DNA of 64,000 nucleotides from Flavobacterium sufflavum (GTDB taxonomy: Bacteria; Bacteroidota; Bacteroidia; Flavobacteriales; Flavobacteriaceae): contig NZ_SACJ01000002.1 in the NCBI RefSeq assembly GCF_004016525.1, forward strand, positions 1 to 64,000, written 5' to 3'. Below are positions 8,585 through 17,293 of this stretch, one piece after another (position 1 is the first letter of the stretch; the number at the start of each line of letters is the position of its first letter). A program made the translations under genes and the position numbers. The notes beneath the pieces are model-generated. The model saw nothing but the letters and a program-made list of their open reading frames with translations, was not told where the DNA came from and did no database searches.

Positions 8585-8640
8585 GGATTTTTTTAAATGG
8601 ACATTGAGATTTTAATAGGATAGAAAAACGAAATTATATG

Positions 8641-9291
8641 TTATTTTTCATCGTCATTGTACAGTCGAAAAAGTTCGATGAGAGCTGCTAAATTGTCGAT
8701 TTCTAATTTTTCAAAAATTCTGTTTTTAAAAGTGCTAACCGTTGTTTTTTTGATATTTAAAAGGTCAGATATTTCTAAGTTACCATGACCTTTAATTAAC
8801 ATTCTGGCTACTTCTAATTCTCTATTGGACAATTGTTCAATAGGATTAATAGGCGATTTAGAGATATAAGAATCCAGGATTCTATCTTTAACATTTTGGG
8901 TTATGTGTTTGCCGGATAAAATCATGTTTGTTAATGCTTGTTTCATTTCTTCTTCTGAACTGCCTTTGCTTAAATAACCAGAAGCACCAGAGTTTAAATA
9001 GCGTAAAGCATAAATGTCTTCATTATATGCGGTAAAAATTAGAATTTTAATTTCAGGCTGGATATTTTTAATATCTTTAATAATATTGATGCTATTTCCT
9101 TCAGGGAAATTAATGTCTAAAATCAATAAATCAATCTTAGTCTCGTTTAAAAATTTAAAAGTATCTTTAAAATTTCCAGATTTGTAGATTTTAGGATTTA
9201 AAAACAATTCATTGATAATCATAGAAATTCCTTGTCTCACAATACTATGGTCATCTGAAATTAAAAAGGTATAGTTGTTTAATAATTTCAT
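8641..9291 (-). CDS. LuxR/NarL-family response regulator
   Basis: A 216-residue response regulator. The receiver domain (residues 6-125) has the acidic pocket D13/D14, phospho-acceptor D59 in 'LLILDINFPEG', T94 in 'IFTAYNED' and K109 in 'GYLSKGSS'. The C-terminal LuxR-type helix-turn-helix begins at 'LSNRELEVARMLIKG', with recognition helix around 'KKTTVSTFKNRIFEKL'. It should bind DNA when phosphorylated by the kinase encoded 29 bp upstream in the same operon. Targets are unknown, although the flanking barrel genes are candidates by position. Confidence 0.93.
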   Translation of the reverse strand: MKLLNNYTFLISDDHSIVRQGISMIINELFLNPKIYKSGNFKDTFKFLNETKIDLLILDINFPEGNSINIIKDIKNIQPEIKILIFTAYNEDIYALRYLNSGASGYLSKGSSEEEMKQALTNMILSGKHITQNVKDRILDSYISKSPINPIEQLSNRELEVARMLIKGHGNLEISDLLNIKKTTVSTFKNRIFEKLEIDNLAALIELFRLYNDDEK

Positions 9292-9320
9292 CCTTATAAT
9301 AAATTAGAAATATTTGTATT

Positions 9321-11072
9321 TTAAACTTTACTCAATATTAAATTGAATTTTACGGTTGTTCCTTTACCTTCTTCACTTTGAATATTGATTTTTCCATCAA
9401 ACAATTGAACTATTTCTTTACATAGGTTTAATCCCAGACCAACACCTAAATCATTGACTTTCCTGGAAACAATTCCTTGGTAGTATGATTCGAAAATGTT
9501 TTCCAAATCATTAGGGTTAATTCCTATTCCATCATCGTTTACTTCAATCTGGAGATCCATTTCATAATGTGAAATGTCCTGGATATTAATGGTTACAATT
9601 ATATTGCCATTTTCGGTAAACTTGTTTGCATTTCCAATTATATTATAGAATAATTGGTGGATTTTGGTTACATCAGTGTATACTTCACAATCAGAATCGA
9701 GATTAGAAAGGATCTTTATTTTGTTCCCTTTAACTTCGGCTAGAGAGGACATGGACGAAATGATTTGGTATATTTCGGTTTTTAGATAAAGATTTCTATT
9801 TTTTAGGTTTAACTTTTTATTTTCATCTTTAGAATATTCTAAAATTTGATTTGATAAAAGAAGTAATGAATTTGTTGTAAATTCTATAGATTTAAAAGTG
9901 TCTTTTAGTTCTTTTTCTTTAATTAAAGAACGCACTTTTCTACTGTACATTGATATGATATTTAGGGGTGATCGTATCTCGTGACTAATCATTCCCATTA
10001 TTCGATTTTTAAAAATTAAACTCTGACGAATTTGATTTTGAGCAGCTATTAATCTTTTCTCGTATTCAAAGGTTAAGTGCGTAAAGCTGAGTAGAATAAT
10101 GGATACAATGAACATGATTGTAATCAAGAATATTATAGAATAACTTCTAACTATTTTATTTGATTTGTATTGATTAACTATATTGTTTTCATTGTCTGTT
10201 TGAAGTAAATCAGCAGAACTTTTATAGTCAGAAATGACGTTTTGACTTATTTTCAATAATTCATTGTTGAGTGCAATCAATTGAGAATCTTTATCTCTTA
10301 AGTCTAAAAATGATTTCTTTAAATTGAGAAATTCATTTTGGTAATAGTTGTTAGTTTTATGAAAAACAGTTTTTAATTGGTCTTCAATACTTCCCGAAAT
10401 TACCCTGTCTTTATATTTCATGGTCACAACTGTGTTTAGTTGTTCTTTTTGAACATTAAGTCTTCCGGCAAAGGCATCTCCAAGTCTGGCTAGTAATCCT
10501 TTTCGGGAAACACTGTCAACTTTAATGTAAGAATCTGTTTTGACGCTGTCTAGTATTTTTTTAGATTCAAATTTTGTGAATTTAAAAAGCTTAGAAGTTT
10601 CATCATGACTTTTGTTTATTTGGCTATTGATAATGGAATCAATGGTGGATTTTAAAATTGAAATTTCAGCTTGGGTTTGGTCTTTTTTTAAAATTATTTT
10701 TTTGTAAGCTAGCTTTCCATTGGTAAGAAAATGCAAACTGTCTAATAAATGACTAATGTCGTTTAATGAGGAAGAATATTTTTTGAATGAAATTTCATTT
10801 CTATTATTGAGATAATTGTTGAAATGCTCTTGTGATTGAATTAAAGAAGTTTTTGCAAGATCAGCATAGTTGATTATCTTCTTTGAAGATGAAATTTCTT
10901 CAAGAGCATTTGATAATTTAGTTTCGTTTTTGGTTTCATTATACCAAATGACAATAGCTGTAATTTGTAATAAAATCACACTAGTTAGCAAGGTATAATG
11001 AATTATTTTTCTATGCTCAAATTTTAATTTTTTTAAAAAGAAAGCACGGGATAGGGAAGATATTTTAATCAA
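9321..11072 (-). CDS. Membrane sensor histidine kinase
   Basis: A 583-residue kinase, partner of the downstream response regulator. Transmembrane helix 1 spans about 27-43 and helix 2 about 309-332. Between them is a ~265-residue extracytoplasmic domain that is almost entirely helical and coiled-coil-like. HisKA follows with H364 in 'MISHEIRSPLNIIS', then HATPase with 'NIIGNANKF' and 'VNDDGIGINPNDLENIFESY' and the G2 box 'LGVGLGLNLCK'. No in-frame ATG is available near the N terminus: the frame opens after a stop and the first usable codon is TTG at 11072. The signal sensed is unknown. Confidence 0.9.
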   Translation of the reverse strand: MIKISSLSRAFFLKKLKFEHRKIIHYTLLTSVILLQITAIVIWYNETKNETKLSNALEEISSSKKIINYADLAKTSLIQSQEHFNNYLNNRNEISFKKYSSSLNDISHLLDSLHFLTNGKLAYKKIILKKDQTQAEISILKSTIDSIINSQINKSHDETSKLFKFTKFESKKILDSVKTDSYIKVDSVSRKGLLARLGDAFAGRLNVQKEQLNTVVTMKYKDRVISGSIEDQLKTVFHKTNNYYQNEFLNLKKSFLDLRDKDSQLIALNNELLKISQNVISDYKSSADLLQTDNENNIVNQYKSNKIVRSYSIIFLITIMFIVSIILLSFTHLTFEYEKRLIAAQNQIRQSLIFKNRIMGMISHEIRSPLNIISMYSRKVRSLIKEKELKDTFKSIEFTTNSLLLLSNQILEYSKDENKKLNLKNRNLYLKTEIYQIISSMSSLAEVKGNKIKILSNLDSDCEVYTDVTKIHQLFYNIIGNANKFTENGNIIVTINIQDISHYEMDLQIEVNDDGIGINPNDLENIFESYYQGIVSRKVNDLGVGLGLNLCKEIVQLFDGKINIQSEEGKGTTVKFNLILSKV

Positions 11073-11554
11073 AACTTATTGAATATTAAAAAATTAATTA
11101 AGGAAATAGCGGCAACTTTTTTAACGTTAATTATAAAATATATAGCATATATTTTATTTTTTAAAAATCAAATAGGCACAGTTATCCATCAAAAATGAAT
11201 TGATGTTTTAGAAAATGAATAATTTATTTAATTGTTTTATTCAGTAGCGAATTATTGTCAATAATATTGTTTAGTACATGATTTGAAATCATATATTAAA
11301 ACAAAATAGCCATATTAAATAACAAATAAGAAAGTGTTAAAATAGATTTGGGGAAATCTTTTGAATGACTAACTTCTAATAAACATCCTTTTGTTTAGTG
11401 CAAAATTAGTGATGTTCATTACAAGCCATGTAAAGTATTTTTTAAACTCGTGTAGAATTAATTCTACACGAGTTTTTTAAGAAGTTTACTAGTTTAAGTT
11501 TAATTAAGAAAATTTAATTTGTAAAAAAACATTGTATTGTAATTATTGATGATT
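11073..11554. other. 482-bp AT-rich spacer upstream of the kinase operon
   Basis: No gene was seen here. It contains the perfect palindrome at 11444-11475 and, at 11401-11408, a minus-strand TAATTTTG that fits the -7 consensus but lies ~330 nt from the kinase start. The rest is low-complexity A/T sequence. Confidence 0.5.
11444..11475. terminator. Perfect 32-bp palindrome, terminator-like
   Basis: The arms AAACTCGTGTAGAATT and AATTCTACACGAGTTT are exact complements without a loop, followed by further T on the plus strand. It lies 80 bp beyond the stop of the minus-strand barrel gene (11555-12052) and could end that transcript, but the T-run favours plus-strand termination. A protein-binding palindrome is the alternative. 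Confidence 0.5.
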
Positions 11555-12052
11555 TTATAAATTAAATGAAGCACCAATATTAAACACAAACTGATTGTTT
11601 AGTCTTTCAAAACCAGTTGCTTCTGGTTTGTATTTGGCAATAGGAAAGCCTATTTCGCTAACCACTCCAAAACCTTCGGTAAAGAAATAACGAAGACCTA
11701 AATGCGCTCCAAAATTTCTCAAGCCTAAATCCAGTCCAGGGTAAATATCTACCTTCTCGTCTATCTTAAAAACGTTTCCCAGATTAGCGTTAAAACGGGC
11801 TTTAACGTCTACTCTGTCTCCAAAATCGGGTTTGTTGTCCATTTCGTCTCGGCTTACAGATAATAAGTAGGAACCAACAATTCCGATAGAAATATTTTCT
11901 CCTAATCCATAATCGTTAGAAAAACGAATTCCAGAACCTCCGTTTTGAATGTTAGCGGCAATGTCAAATTTGATATCTCCTTTTCCTTTAAAGGCTTGTG
12001 CGTTAATTAGGCTTGCAAAACTTAATAATAGTAGGCTAAATGTTTTTTTCAT
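11555..12052 (-). CDS. Small outer-membrane beta-barrel protein
   Basis: A 165-residue protein starting at the ATG at 12052 (MKKTFSLLLLSFASLINAQA). A six-codon extension to a TTG at 12070 would spoil the signal peptide. After cleavage near NAQ-A the chain is strand-rich ('KFDIAANIQNGGSGIRFSND', 'NISIGIVGSYLLS', 'VDIYPGLDLGLRN'), ending in 'FVFNIGASFNL', a terminal aromatic strand typical of outer-membrane barrels. It resembles the protein at 7831-8334 in design. Function is unknown. It follows the metallophosphatase gene by 24 bp on the same strand. Confidence 0.8.
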   Translation of the reverse strand: MKKTFSLLLLSFASLINAQAFKGKGDIKFDIAANIQNGGSGIRFSNDYGLGENISIGIVGSYLLSVSRDEMDNKPDFGDRVDVKARFNANLGNVFKIDEKVDIYPGLDLGLRNFGAHLGLRYFFTEGFGVVSEIGFPIAKYKPEATGFERLNNQFVFNIGASFNL

Positions 12053-12076
12053 GATAATTTTTTTATACAAATGTAA

Positions 12077-12802
12077 TTAATTTCTTCCTTTTTCCTCGAA
12101 ATATAAGTTGTTCAATGGTTCGCTTTGCCAGAATTCTTTTGTGTCAATATCCATTATGGTTAGTGGTCCTTTGAAAGCAGCCCCCGTATCAATATTCCAA
12201 ATACAGGCTTTGTTTACTGGAACGGTTTCCCCAATTCTAGAAACTGGAGTGTGGCCTATGTAAATTTCATTATATAAGGTAAATCTTTTTGGGTATAATA
12301 AATCGGTAGAATCCATGTTTTTATCCAGAGCTAAAGCTGTTTCCCATAAGGTTCTGTCCCAATAGAATAATCTTGGAAAATATTCAAAATTAACTCCGTT
12401 CATATTGGTAAAACCTGCGTGAATAAATAAGCGCTGTTGGTCGTCGAGATAGTAATCTTGTAAGGATTGTAAAAACTCAATGTGAATTTGTTTGGTTTGG
12501 TTGCTCACTTTTTCATAAGCTATAACTGTTGCTTCGCCACCGTGATTGTACCATAAAAGATTGTCGGTGCTGTCTTTTAACCAATGAAGTAATAATTCGT
12601 CATGATTTCCTCTAATGAAAACACAATCGTTCTTAGTATTTAGTTTTATTAAATAATCGAGTACTTGTGGCGATTGGCTCCAACCATCAACATAATCGCC
12701 TAGAAAGATTAGCTTGTCTTGTTTGCTAACCTGGGCTCTTTCCATGATTTGGTGCAAGGCGCGTAAACCACCATGAATATCTCCTATTACTAATGTTCTC
12801 AT
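12077..12802 (-). CDS. Serine/threonine-type metallophosphatase (PPP/ApaH-like)
   Basis: A 241-residue calcineurin-like phosphoesterase. Metal-binding motifs are complete: 'GDIHGG' (7-12; D8, H10), 'GDYVDGW' (35-41; D36), 'GNHDEL' (65-70; N66, H67), and later histidines in 'LFIHAGFT' and 'YIGHTPV'. The GDIHG start and size fit the group that includes bacterial protein phosphatases PrpA/PrpB and diadenosine tetraphosphatase. Which substrate it uses cannot be told. The protein is cytosolic, with no signal peptide. Confidence 0.9.
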   Translation of the reverse strand: MRTLVIGDIHGGLRALHQIMERAQVSKQDKLIFLGDYVDGWSQSPQVLDYLIKLNTKNDCVFIRGNHDELLLHWLKDSTDNLLWYNHGGEATVIAYEKVSNQTKQIHIEFLQSLQDYYLDDQQRLFIHAGFTNMNGVNFEYFPRLFYWDRTLWETALALDKNMDSTDLLYPKRFTLYNEIYIGHTPVSRIGETVPVNKACIWNIDTGAAFKGPLTIMDIDTKEFWQSEPLNNLYFEEKGRN

Positions 12803-12846
12803 TTCTTAAAAGCTACTTTTTATAGGGTAATATAATAAAAATAGCT

Positions 12847-12880
12847 AAAAGAGACAGAAAAAGAAACAGCTTTCTCTTTT
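12847..12880. terminator. Weak hairpin between two minus-strand genes
   Basis: AAAAGAGA pairs with TCTCTTTT across an 18-nt loop and runs into further T on the plus strand. It may help end the AlbA_2 transcript (12914-14053), although the minus-strand T-tract is short. Confidence 0.3.
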
Positions 12881-12913
12881 TTTTGTTTTTTACAATGTGT
12901 AAATAGGATGTAA

Positions 12914-14053
12914 TTATTGCACATCGTATTTCATTTTTCTCAATACCCTCATGGCTTCTTTAAAAGATAAATAAACGGGAGGAAAGGGCTTTAGGTAGGT
13001 TTTGGCGTCAATCAATTTTCTTTTGGCATCTTCAAAGCCGTTGAGATAGCAAATCATAAAGGTAGAAGGCAGATTTTCGAGGTCTTTTTGTTCTCTGGGA
13101 GTCAGCTGAATTCCTTTTTTTAATTTGCTTACCAATGCTTCATTATTATTATAAATATGGAAAAGCATTTTTTTGTTGAAAGCAGGAGGTTCAAATAACA
13201 TCTTACTTTCGATTTTGTAATACCCATTTTCGAAAAAATAAATGGTTTGTTGTTCAAGGGGATAATAACTGGTTTTGTCATTCAAACCCAGCGGAACATA
13301 TTCGATAATGGTAAAAGTGTCTTCGTTAAATGAAATAGTAACAACGTCCTGATCAGAATAAAATAGTTTAATATGTTCATTAATTAGTTCAATATCTACA
13401 CGGGATAGAAAAGTTTTGTCCCGTACCGTTTTAGGAATTCCAGCCCAGCAAATGATAAACAATTCTTTGAAAACCTTGTATTTTGGCGCCATGTCTTTGT
13501 GCCTGAAATTCATGAAATCAAAAACGCCGTCTAAGGTGTATTTGATATTGTTGCGTGAATTGTTTTCCAGATCAATTACGGTCTCTGTATTCAGGTAGTT
13601 TTTTTCTATTTTGTCTTCGGTAGGCGTTGTATTGCTTCCGCGTCGTATAAAAACACTCTGGGCAGGAATGGTATAAATCCCTTTTTTGAAAGCCGAAATT
13701 TTATTCTTTGGTTTAATGGTTACCAGACCAATAACCTTGTCTTTAGGAAGGTTTGGAAAAGGAACATTCTCGTATTGGATTTTAGGCGGGTTTTCTAGGT
13801 AAGCGTTGATTAAATTTTGAATATGACTGTCGTCAAAGAAATCGACACCTATAATTTCATTGTCCTGATCTTCGACCCCAACAACAATATAGGAATTATT
13901 GGCCGGATTAGAATTAGACAAAGCGCAAATGTGTTTTAAGAACTTTGCTTTACCCTCTTTAGTATGCAAATTCAGTTGACGCTTTTTGTCGTAAAAACTA
14001 TTCTCGTCGTTGTGAGCCAATAAATTCTTTATTAGTAGACGCTTGTTAATCAT
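12914..14053 (-). CDS. AlbA_2 / Schlafen-type ATP-binding domain protein
   Basis: A 379-residue cytosolic protein. Residues ~15-145 carry the AlbA_2 (divergent AAA_4) pattern: 'FLKHICALSNSN' followed by 'YIVVGVEDQDNEIIGVDFFD' and later 'PAQSVFIRRGSNTTPT', the usual sequence of this putative nucleic-acid/ATP-binding domain. The remaining ~230 residues match no family I recognise and are probably a Bacteroidota-specific extension. Related proteins are often annotated as ATP-binding or transcriptional regulators. No HTH was seen. Start ATG at 14053. Confidence 0.75.
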   Translation of the reverse strand: MINKRLLIKNLLAHNDENSFYDKKRQLNLHTKEGKAKFLKHICALSNSNPANNSYIVVGVEDQDNEIIGVDFFDDSHIQNLINAYLENPPKIQYENVPFPNLPKDKVIGLVTIKPKNKISAFKKGIYTIPAQSVFIRRGSNTTPTEDKIEKNYLNTETVIDLENNSRNNIKYTLDGVFDFMNFRHKDMAPKYKVFKELFIICWAGIPKTVRDKTFLSRVDIELINEHIKLFYSDQDVVTISFNEDTFTIIEYVPLGLNDKTSYYPLEQQTIYFFENGYYKIESKMLFEPPAFNKKMLFHIYNNNEALVSKLKKGIQLTPREQKDLENLPSTFMICYLNGFEDAKRKLIDAKTYLKPFPPVYLSFKEAMRVLRKMKYDVQ

Positions 14054-14156
14054 GTGTTAAATTGGCATAGATTTTTTATAAAAAAATACTAATCCGTAAC
14101 TTTAAACGTTAATACTAGATGTAATTAAATGTAATTAATTTAAATAACGGAAAGAT

Positions 14157-14981
14157 ATGAAAAAGATTAAATTTTATGTGTTAAGTTTTAGTTTAATAGC
14201 ATTTATATGTTTATCGTTAGTTGGGTGTAATTCAAATGATGATTCGGAACAAACATCGAGACTTTCGTTTCGTATGACTGATGCTCCGGGAGATTATGAT
14301 GCTGTTTATATTGATGTACAGGATGTTTTAATAAAGTCTGGTACAGATGAAAATGATGAAGGCTGGGTTAGTATAGGAAATGTAGCCCCTAAAGTTTATA
14401 ATTTATTGGATTTGACGGGTGGGGTAAACGTCTTGTTAGCTGACGAAATAGTTCCTTCAGGTTTTTTAGGTCAAGTTCGATTGGTTTTGGGAGATGATAA
14501 TGCTGTTGTTAAAGATGGTGTAACTTATCCCTTAAAAACGCCAAGTGCTCAACAATCAGGGTTGAAATTAAATATTAACCAAACCTTAGTTGGAGGAGTG
14601 GCCTATGAATTTTTATTGGATTTTGATGTAGAACATTCAATTGTAGTTCAGGCGGGTAGTTCAGGAAATTATAATTTGCACCCGGTAATCAGAGTTTCAA
14701 CGATGGCTACTTCAGGAGTGATTAAAGGAAGAATAAGCCCTGTTTTGGAAGGTTTCCAAGTATTAGCATCAGTTCAGGTAGGAACTACTACTGTTTCTGC
14801 TTATGCAGATGAATTTGGTGTTTTTCAACTTAACGGAATTCCTGCCGGAACTTATGATGTTAAATTAACTCCACAAGTAGGTTCGGGAAAAGCCGAAAAG
14901 ACTATTACGGGAGTAGTAGTGGTTAATGGAGAAATAAAGGATATAGGTAGTGTCACTTTAGATGCTATACCAATACCATAG
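14157..14981 (+). CDS. DUF4382 lipoprotein with carboxypeptidase-regulatory-like domain
   Basis: A 274-residue lipoprotein. The lipobox is LVGC with acylated C24; the residues after it (NSNDDSE) are acidic, as in Bacteroidota lipoproteins sent to the cell surface (inference). Residues ~35-180 fit DUF4382: 'LSFRMTDAPGDYDAVYIDVQ', 'LLDLTGG', 'FLGQVRLVLGDDNAV'. A C-terminal CarboxypepD_reg-like beta-sandwich follows (185-270; 'VIKGRISPVLEGFQVLASVQ', 'AYADEFGVFQLNGIPAGTYD'). Such proteins usually sit on the outer membrane; the role is unknown. A strong terminator follows at 15008. Confidence 0.88.
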   Translation: MKKIKFYVLSFSLIAFICLSLVGCNSNDDSEQTSRLSFRMTDAPGDYDAVYIDVQDVLIKSGTDENDEGWVSIGNVAPKVYNLLDLTGGVNVLLADEIVPSGFLGQVRLVLGDDNAVVKDGVTYPLKTPSAQQSGLKLNINQTLVGGVAYEFLLDFDVEHSIVVQAGSSGNYNLHPVIRVSTMATSGVIKGRISPVLEGFQVLASVQVGTTTVSAYADEFGVFQLNGIPAGTYDVKLTPQVGSGKAEKTITGVVVVNGEIKDIGSVTLDAIPIP

Positions 14982-15007
14982 TTTAGATAGAAAAATTAAA
15001 AAACAAC

Positions 15008-15038
15008 AAAAAAAACAGCTGAATTAAGCTGTTTTTTT
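15008..15038. terminator. Bidirectional rho-independent terminator
   Basis: ACAGCT pairs with AGCTGT across a GAATTA loop, with A-rich sequence on the left and T7 on the right. It separates the lipoprotein gene from the converging SDR gene. Confidence 0.9.
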
Positions 15039-15066
15039 GTTTGTGAAAATTGGTTTCAAACCCAAA

Positions 15067-15819
15067 TCAGTCCTTTTTTACTATTGAAAATGAAGCTTGA
15101 GCCGTACACATGACTACAAGATCGGCAATGTTTACATGATAAGGTCTTGAAACTACAAAATGAATAATATCGGCAATATCTTCGGCTTTTAAGGGAGTGA
15201 ATCCTTTATAAACATTAGTTGCTCTTTCGGTATCGCCTTTAAAACGCACCTGACTAAACTCGGTTTCAACCATACCGGGATGAATAGCTCCCACTTTAAT
15301 CCCGTGTGGGTTTAAGTCAATACGCATACTTTGATTGATGGCATCCACAGCGTGTTTTGTGGCGCAATAGACGTTTCCATTGGCATAAACTTCCTTGGCT
15401 GCAGTCGAACCAATATTGATAATGTGTCCTGATTTTTGAGCAATCATTTTTGGAATTATTACTTTAGAAACATATAAAAGTCCTTTTAGATTAATGTCAA
15501 TCATGGCATCCCAATCGTCCATATTTCCGTCTTGGATGGGTTCAAATCCATGTGCGTTTCCGGCATTATTAATAAGAATATCAATTTTAGAAAAAGACTC
15601 GGGCAAAGAATTAATTTTTTCTAAAACGGTTTTCTTATCTCTAACATCAAATTGAAGAATGTGAATATTGGTAAATTGACTCAGTTCTTTTTCGAGTTCG
15701 TCCAATCGATCCTGACGTCTTCCGCAAAGAATAAGGTTGTAATTATTTTGAGCTAAAAGTTGGGCAGTTGCCTTTCCAATTCCGCTGGTGGCACCTGTTA
15801 TTAATGCTGTTTTATTCAT
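15067..15819 (-). CDS. Short-chain dehydrogenase, YdfG-like
   Basis: A 250-residue classical SDR. The NAD(P)-binding motif '[10 protein letters not shown]' is at 8-17, 'NNAG' at 84-87, and the catalytic S138, Y151 and K155 ('YCATK') are all present. R34/R35 after the second strand favours NADP. Length and the '[13 protein letters not shown]' pattern resemble YdfG-type NADP-dependent 3-hydroxy acid (serine/malonic-semialdehyde) dehydrogenases, but substrate is uncertain for SDRs. It is a single gene converging on the lipoprotein gene. Confidence 0.88.
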   Translation of the reverse strand: MNKTALITGATSGIGKATAQLLAQNNYNLILCGRRQDRLDELEKELSQFTNIHILQFDVRDKKTVLEKINSLPESFSKIDILINNAGNAHGFEPIQDGNMDDWDAMIDINLKGLLYVSKVIIPKMIAQKSGHIINIGSTAAKEVYANGNVYCATKHAVDAINQSMRIDLNPHGIKVGAIHPGMVETEFSQVRFKGDTERATNVYKGFTPLKAEDIADIIHFVVSRPYHVNIADLVVMCTAQASFSIVKKD

Positions 15820-16209
15820 GTTTTTTATCTGTTGAAATATCTAATCTTAAAATGAGCTGAAATTTTTTGTGAATCGAAGTAAAAGCAAATGGAACAGAGT
15901 TGTTTCTTTTTTTAGGTTAATTCAAAATAGACTTTTGCTTCTAAAATGATGTGATTTATAATACGTTTATTAGCTGTTAATTAGACGCTTCTTTTAGGCT
16001 TCTTTTTTTAGAACAAAAACGATCTGTCATGCTTTTGAAAGTATAATTCTTAAAGTTCTTAAAATTATGGAAATTGTATCATAATTCGTCCTTAAAATTG
16101 TAGTATTGGTAGAAGTTTTAACCATTTTTTAACATCTTACCTTTAAAAAAAAATTCAATTTGCACTCTCAAAACTAAGGCATTAAATTCAAGGTATTAAA
16201 AATAATTTT
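15820..16209. other. 390-bp spacer between divergent SDR gene and Bat operon
   Basis: It should hold the promoters of both flanking transcripts. The best candidate for the Bat operon is TCAATTTG at 16155-16162, one mismatch from TAnnTTTG, 48 nt before the moxR start. No gene or repeat was seen. Confidence 0.45.
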
Positions 16210-17214
16210 ATGGAAGAGAATACAGCGACTTTAGACATTAGAGCAATCAACGAAAAGATAGAAAGAGAGAGTGCTTTTATAGACCTTCTGACTATGGAAA
16301 TGAACAAGGTGATTGTGGGTCAAAAGCACATGGTTGAACGATTATTGATTGGATTATTAGGACAAGGACATATTTTGCTGGAAGGTGTTCCGGGATTAGC
16401 TAAAACTTTAGCGATTAATACGCTTTCTAAAGCGGTTCATGGTTCTTTTAGCCGTATCCAGTTTACACCGGATTTATTACCTGCCGATGTTGTAGGAACA
16501 ATGATTTACAACATTAAGCAAAATGAATTCTCAATAAAAAAAGGACCTATTTTTGCTAATTTCGTCCTGGCCGATGAGATTAACCGTGCGCCAGCTAAGG
16601 TACAATCGGCATTGTTAGAGGCTATGCAGGAAAAACAGGTTACTATTGGCGATACTACTTTTAAATTAGAAAAACCTTTCCTGGTTTTAGCTACGCAAAA
16701 TCCAATCGAACAAGAAGGAACGTATCAGCTTCCGGAAGCTCAGGTTGACCGTTTCATGTTGAAAACAGTAATTGATTATCCTAAAATGGATGAGGAGCGA
16801 TTGGTAATTCGTCAAAACTTAAATGGAAGCTACGAGAAAGTAAATCAGGTAGTTTCTATTGAGCAAATTTTACGTGCGCAGGAAGCAGTGCGTGAAGTGT
16901 ATATGGACGAAAAAATCGAGAAATACATCCTTGATATTATTTTTGCTACCCGTTACCCTGAGAAATACAAATTGGCTGATTTGAAACCATTAATCAGTTT
17001 TGGCTCTTCGCCACGTGGAAGTATCAATTTAGCTAATGCGGCTAAATGTTATGCTTTTATCAAACGCCGTGGATATGTAATTCCTGAGGATGTTCGTGCT
17101 GTGGTTCATGATGTATTGCGTCATAGAATTGGTGTTACTTATGAAGCAGAAGCTGAGAATATTACTTCTGTTGATATCATCAATAAAATTATAAACGAAG
17201 TAGAGGTACCTTAA
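16210..17214 (+). CDS. moxR: MoxR-type AAA+ ATPase, first gene of the Bat operon
   Basis: A 334-residue AAA+ ATPase of the MoxR group, chaperone-like ATPases that act with VWA-domain proteins. Walker A is 'GVPGLAKT' (around residue 60), Walker B is 'FVLADEINRAPAK' and sensor 1 is 'LATQNPIEQEGTY'. The lid domain ends with 'PRGSINLANAAKCYAFIKRR'. It heads a run of eight plus-strand genes (16210-25441) that forms the Bacteroides aerotolerance (Bat) locus. The next gene starts 79 bp on, after a heptamer-repeat spacer. Confidence 0.95.
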   Translation: MEENTATLDIRAINEKIERESAFIDLLTMEMNKVIVGQKHMVERLLIGLLGQGHILLEGVPGLAKTLAINTLSKAVHGSFSRIQFTPDLLPADVVGTMIYNIKQNEFSIKKGPIFANFVLADEINRAPAKVQSALLEAMQEKQVTIGDTTFKLEKPFLVLATQNPIEQEGTYQLPEAQVDRFMLKTVIDYPKMDEERLVIRQNLNGSYEKVNQVVSIEQILRAQEAVREVYMDEKIEKYILDIIFATRYPEKYKLADLKPLISFGSSPRGSINLANAAKCYAFIKRRGYVIPEDVRAVVHDVLRHRIGVTYEAEAENITSVDIINKIINEVEVP

Positions 17215-17218
17215 AAAG

Positions 17219-17289
17219 ATTTTAGATTTTAGATTACTGATTTTAGATTTTAGATCTGAAATCAGCAATCGTTAATCAACAATCAACAA
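17219..17289. repeat. Heptamer arrays (GATTTTA and AATCAAC units)
   Basis: The spacer inside the Bat operon contains GATTTTA units repeated twice, interrupted, then repeated again, followed by AATCAAC twice. CTGATTT and AAATCAG can pair. It lies between moxR and the DUF58 gene, so it would be in the mRNA. Confidence 0.6.
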
Positions 17290-17293
17290 GCGA

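Larger units (their letters stand above)
8335..8640. other. Spacer with a terminator and a possible promoter
   Basis: This 306-bp AT-rich gap holds the terminator of the two-component operon and a possible promoter for the barrel gene at 7831-8334. No reading frame of note was seen. Confidence 0.6.
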
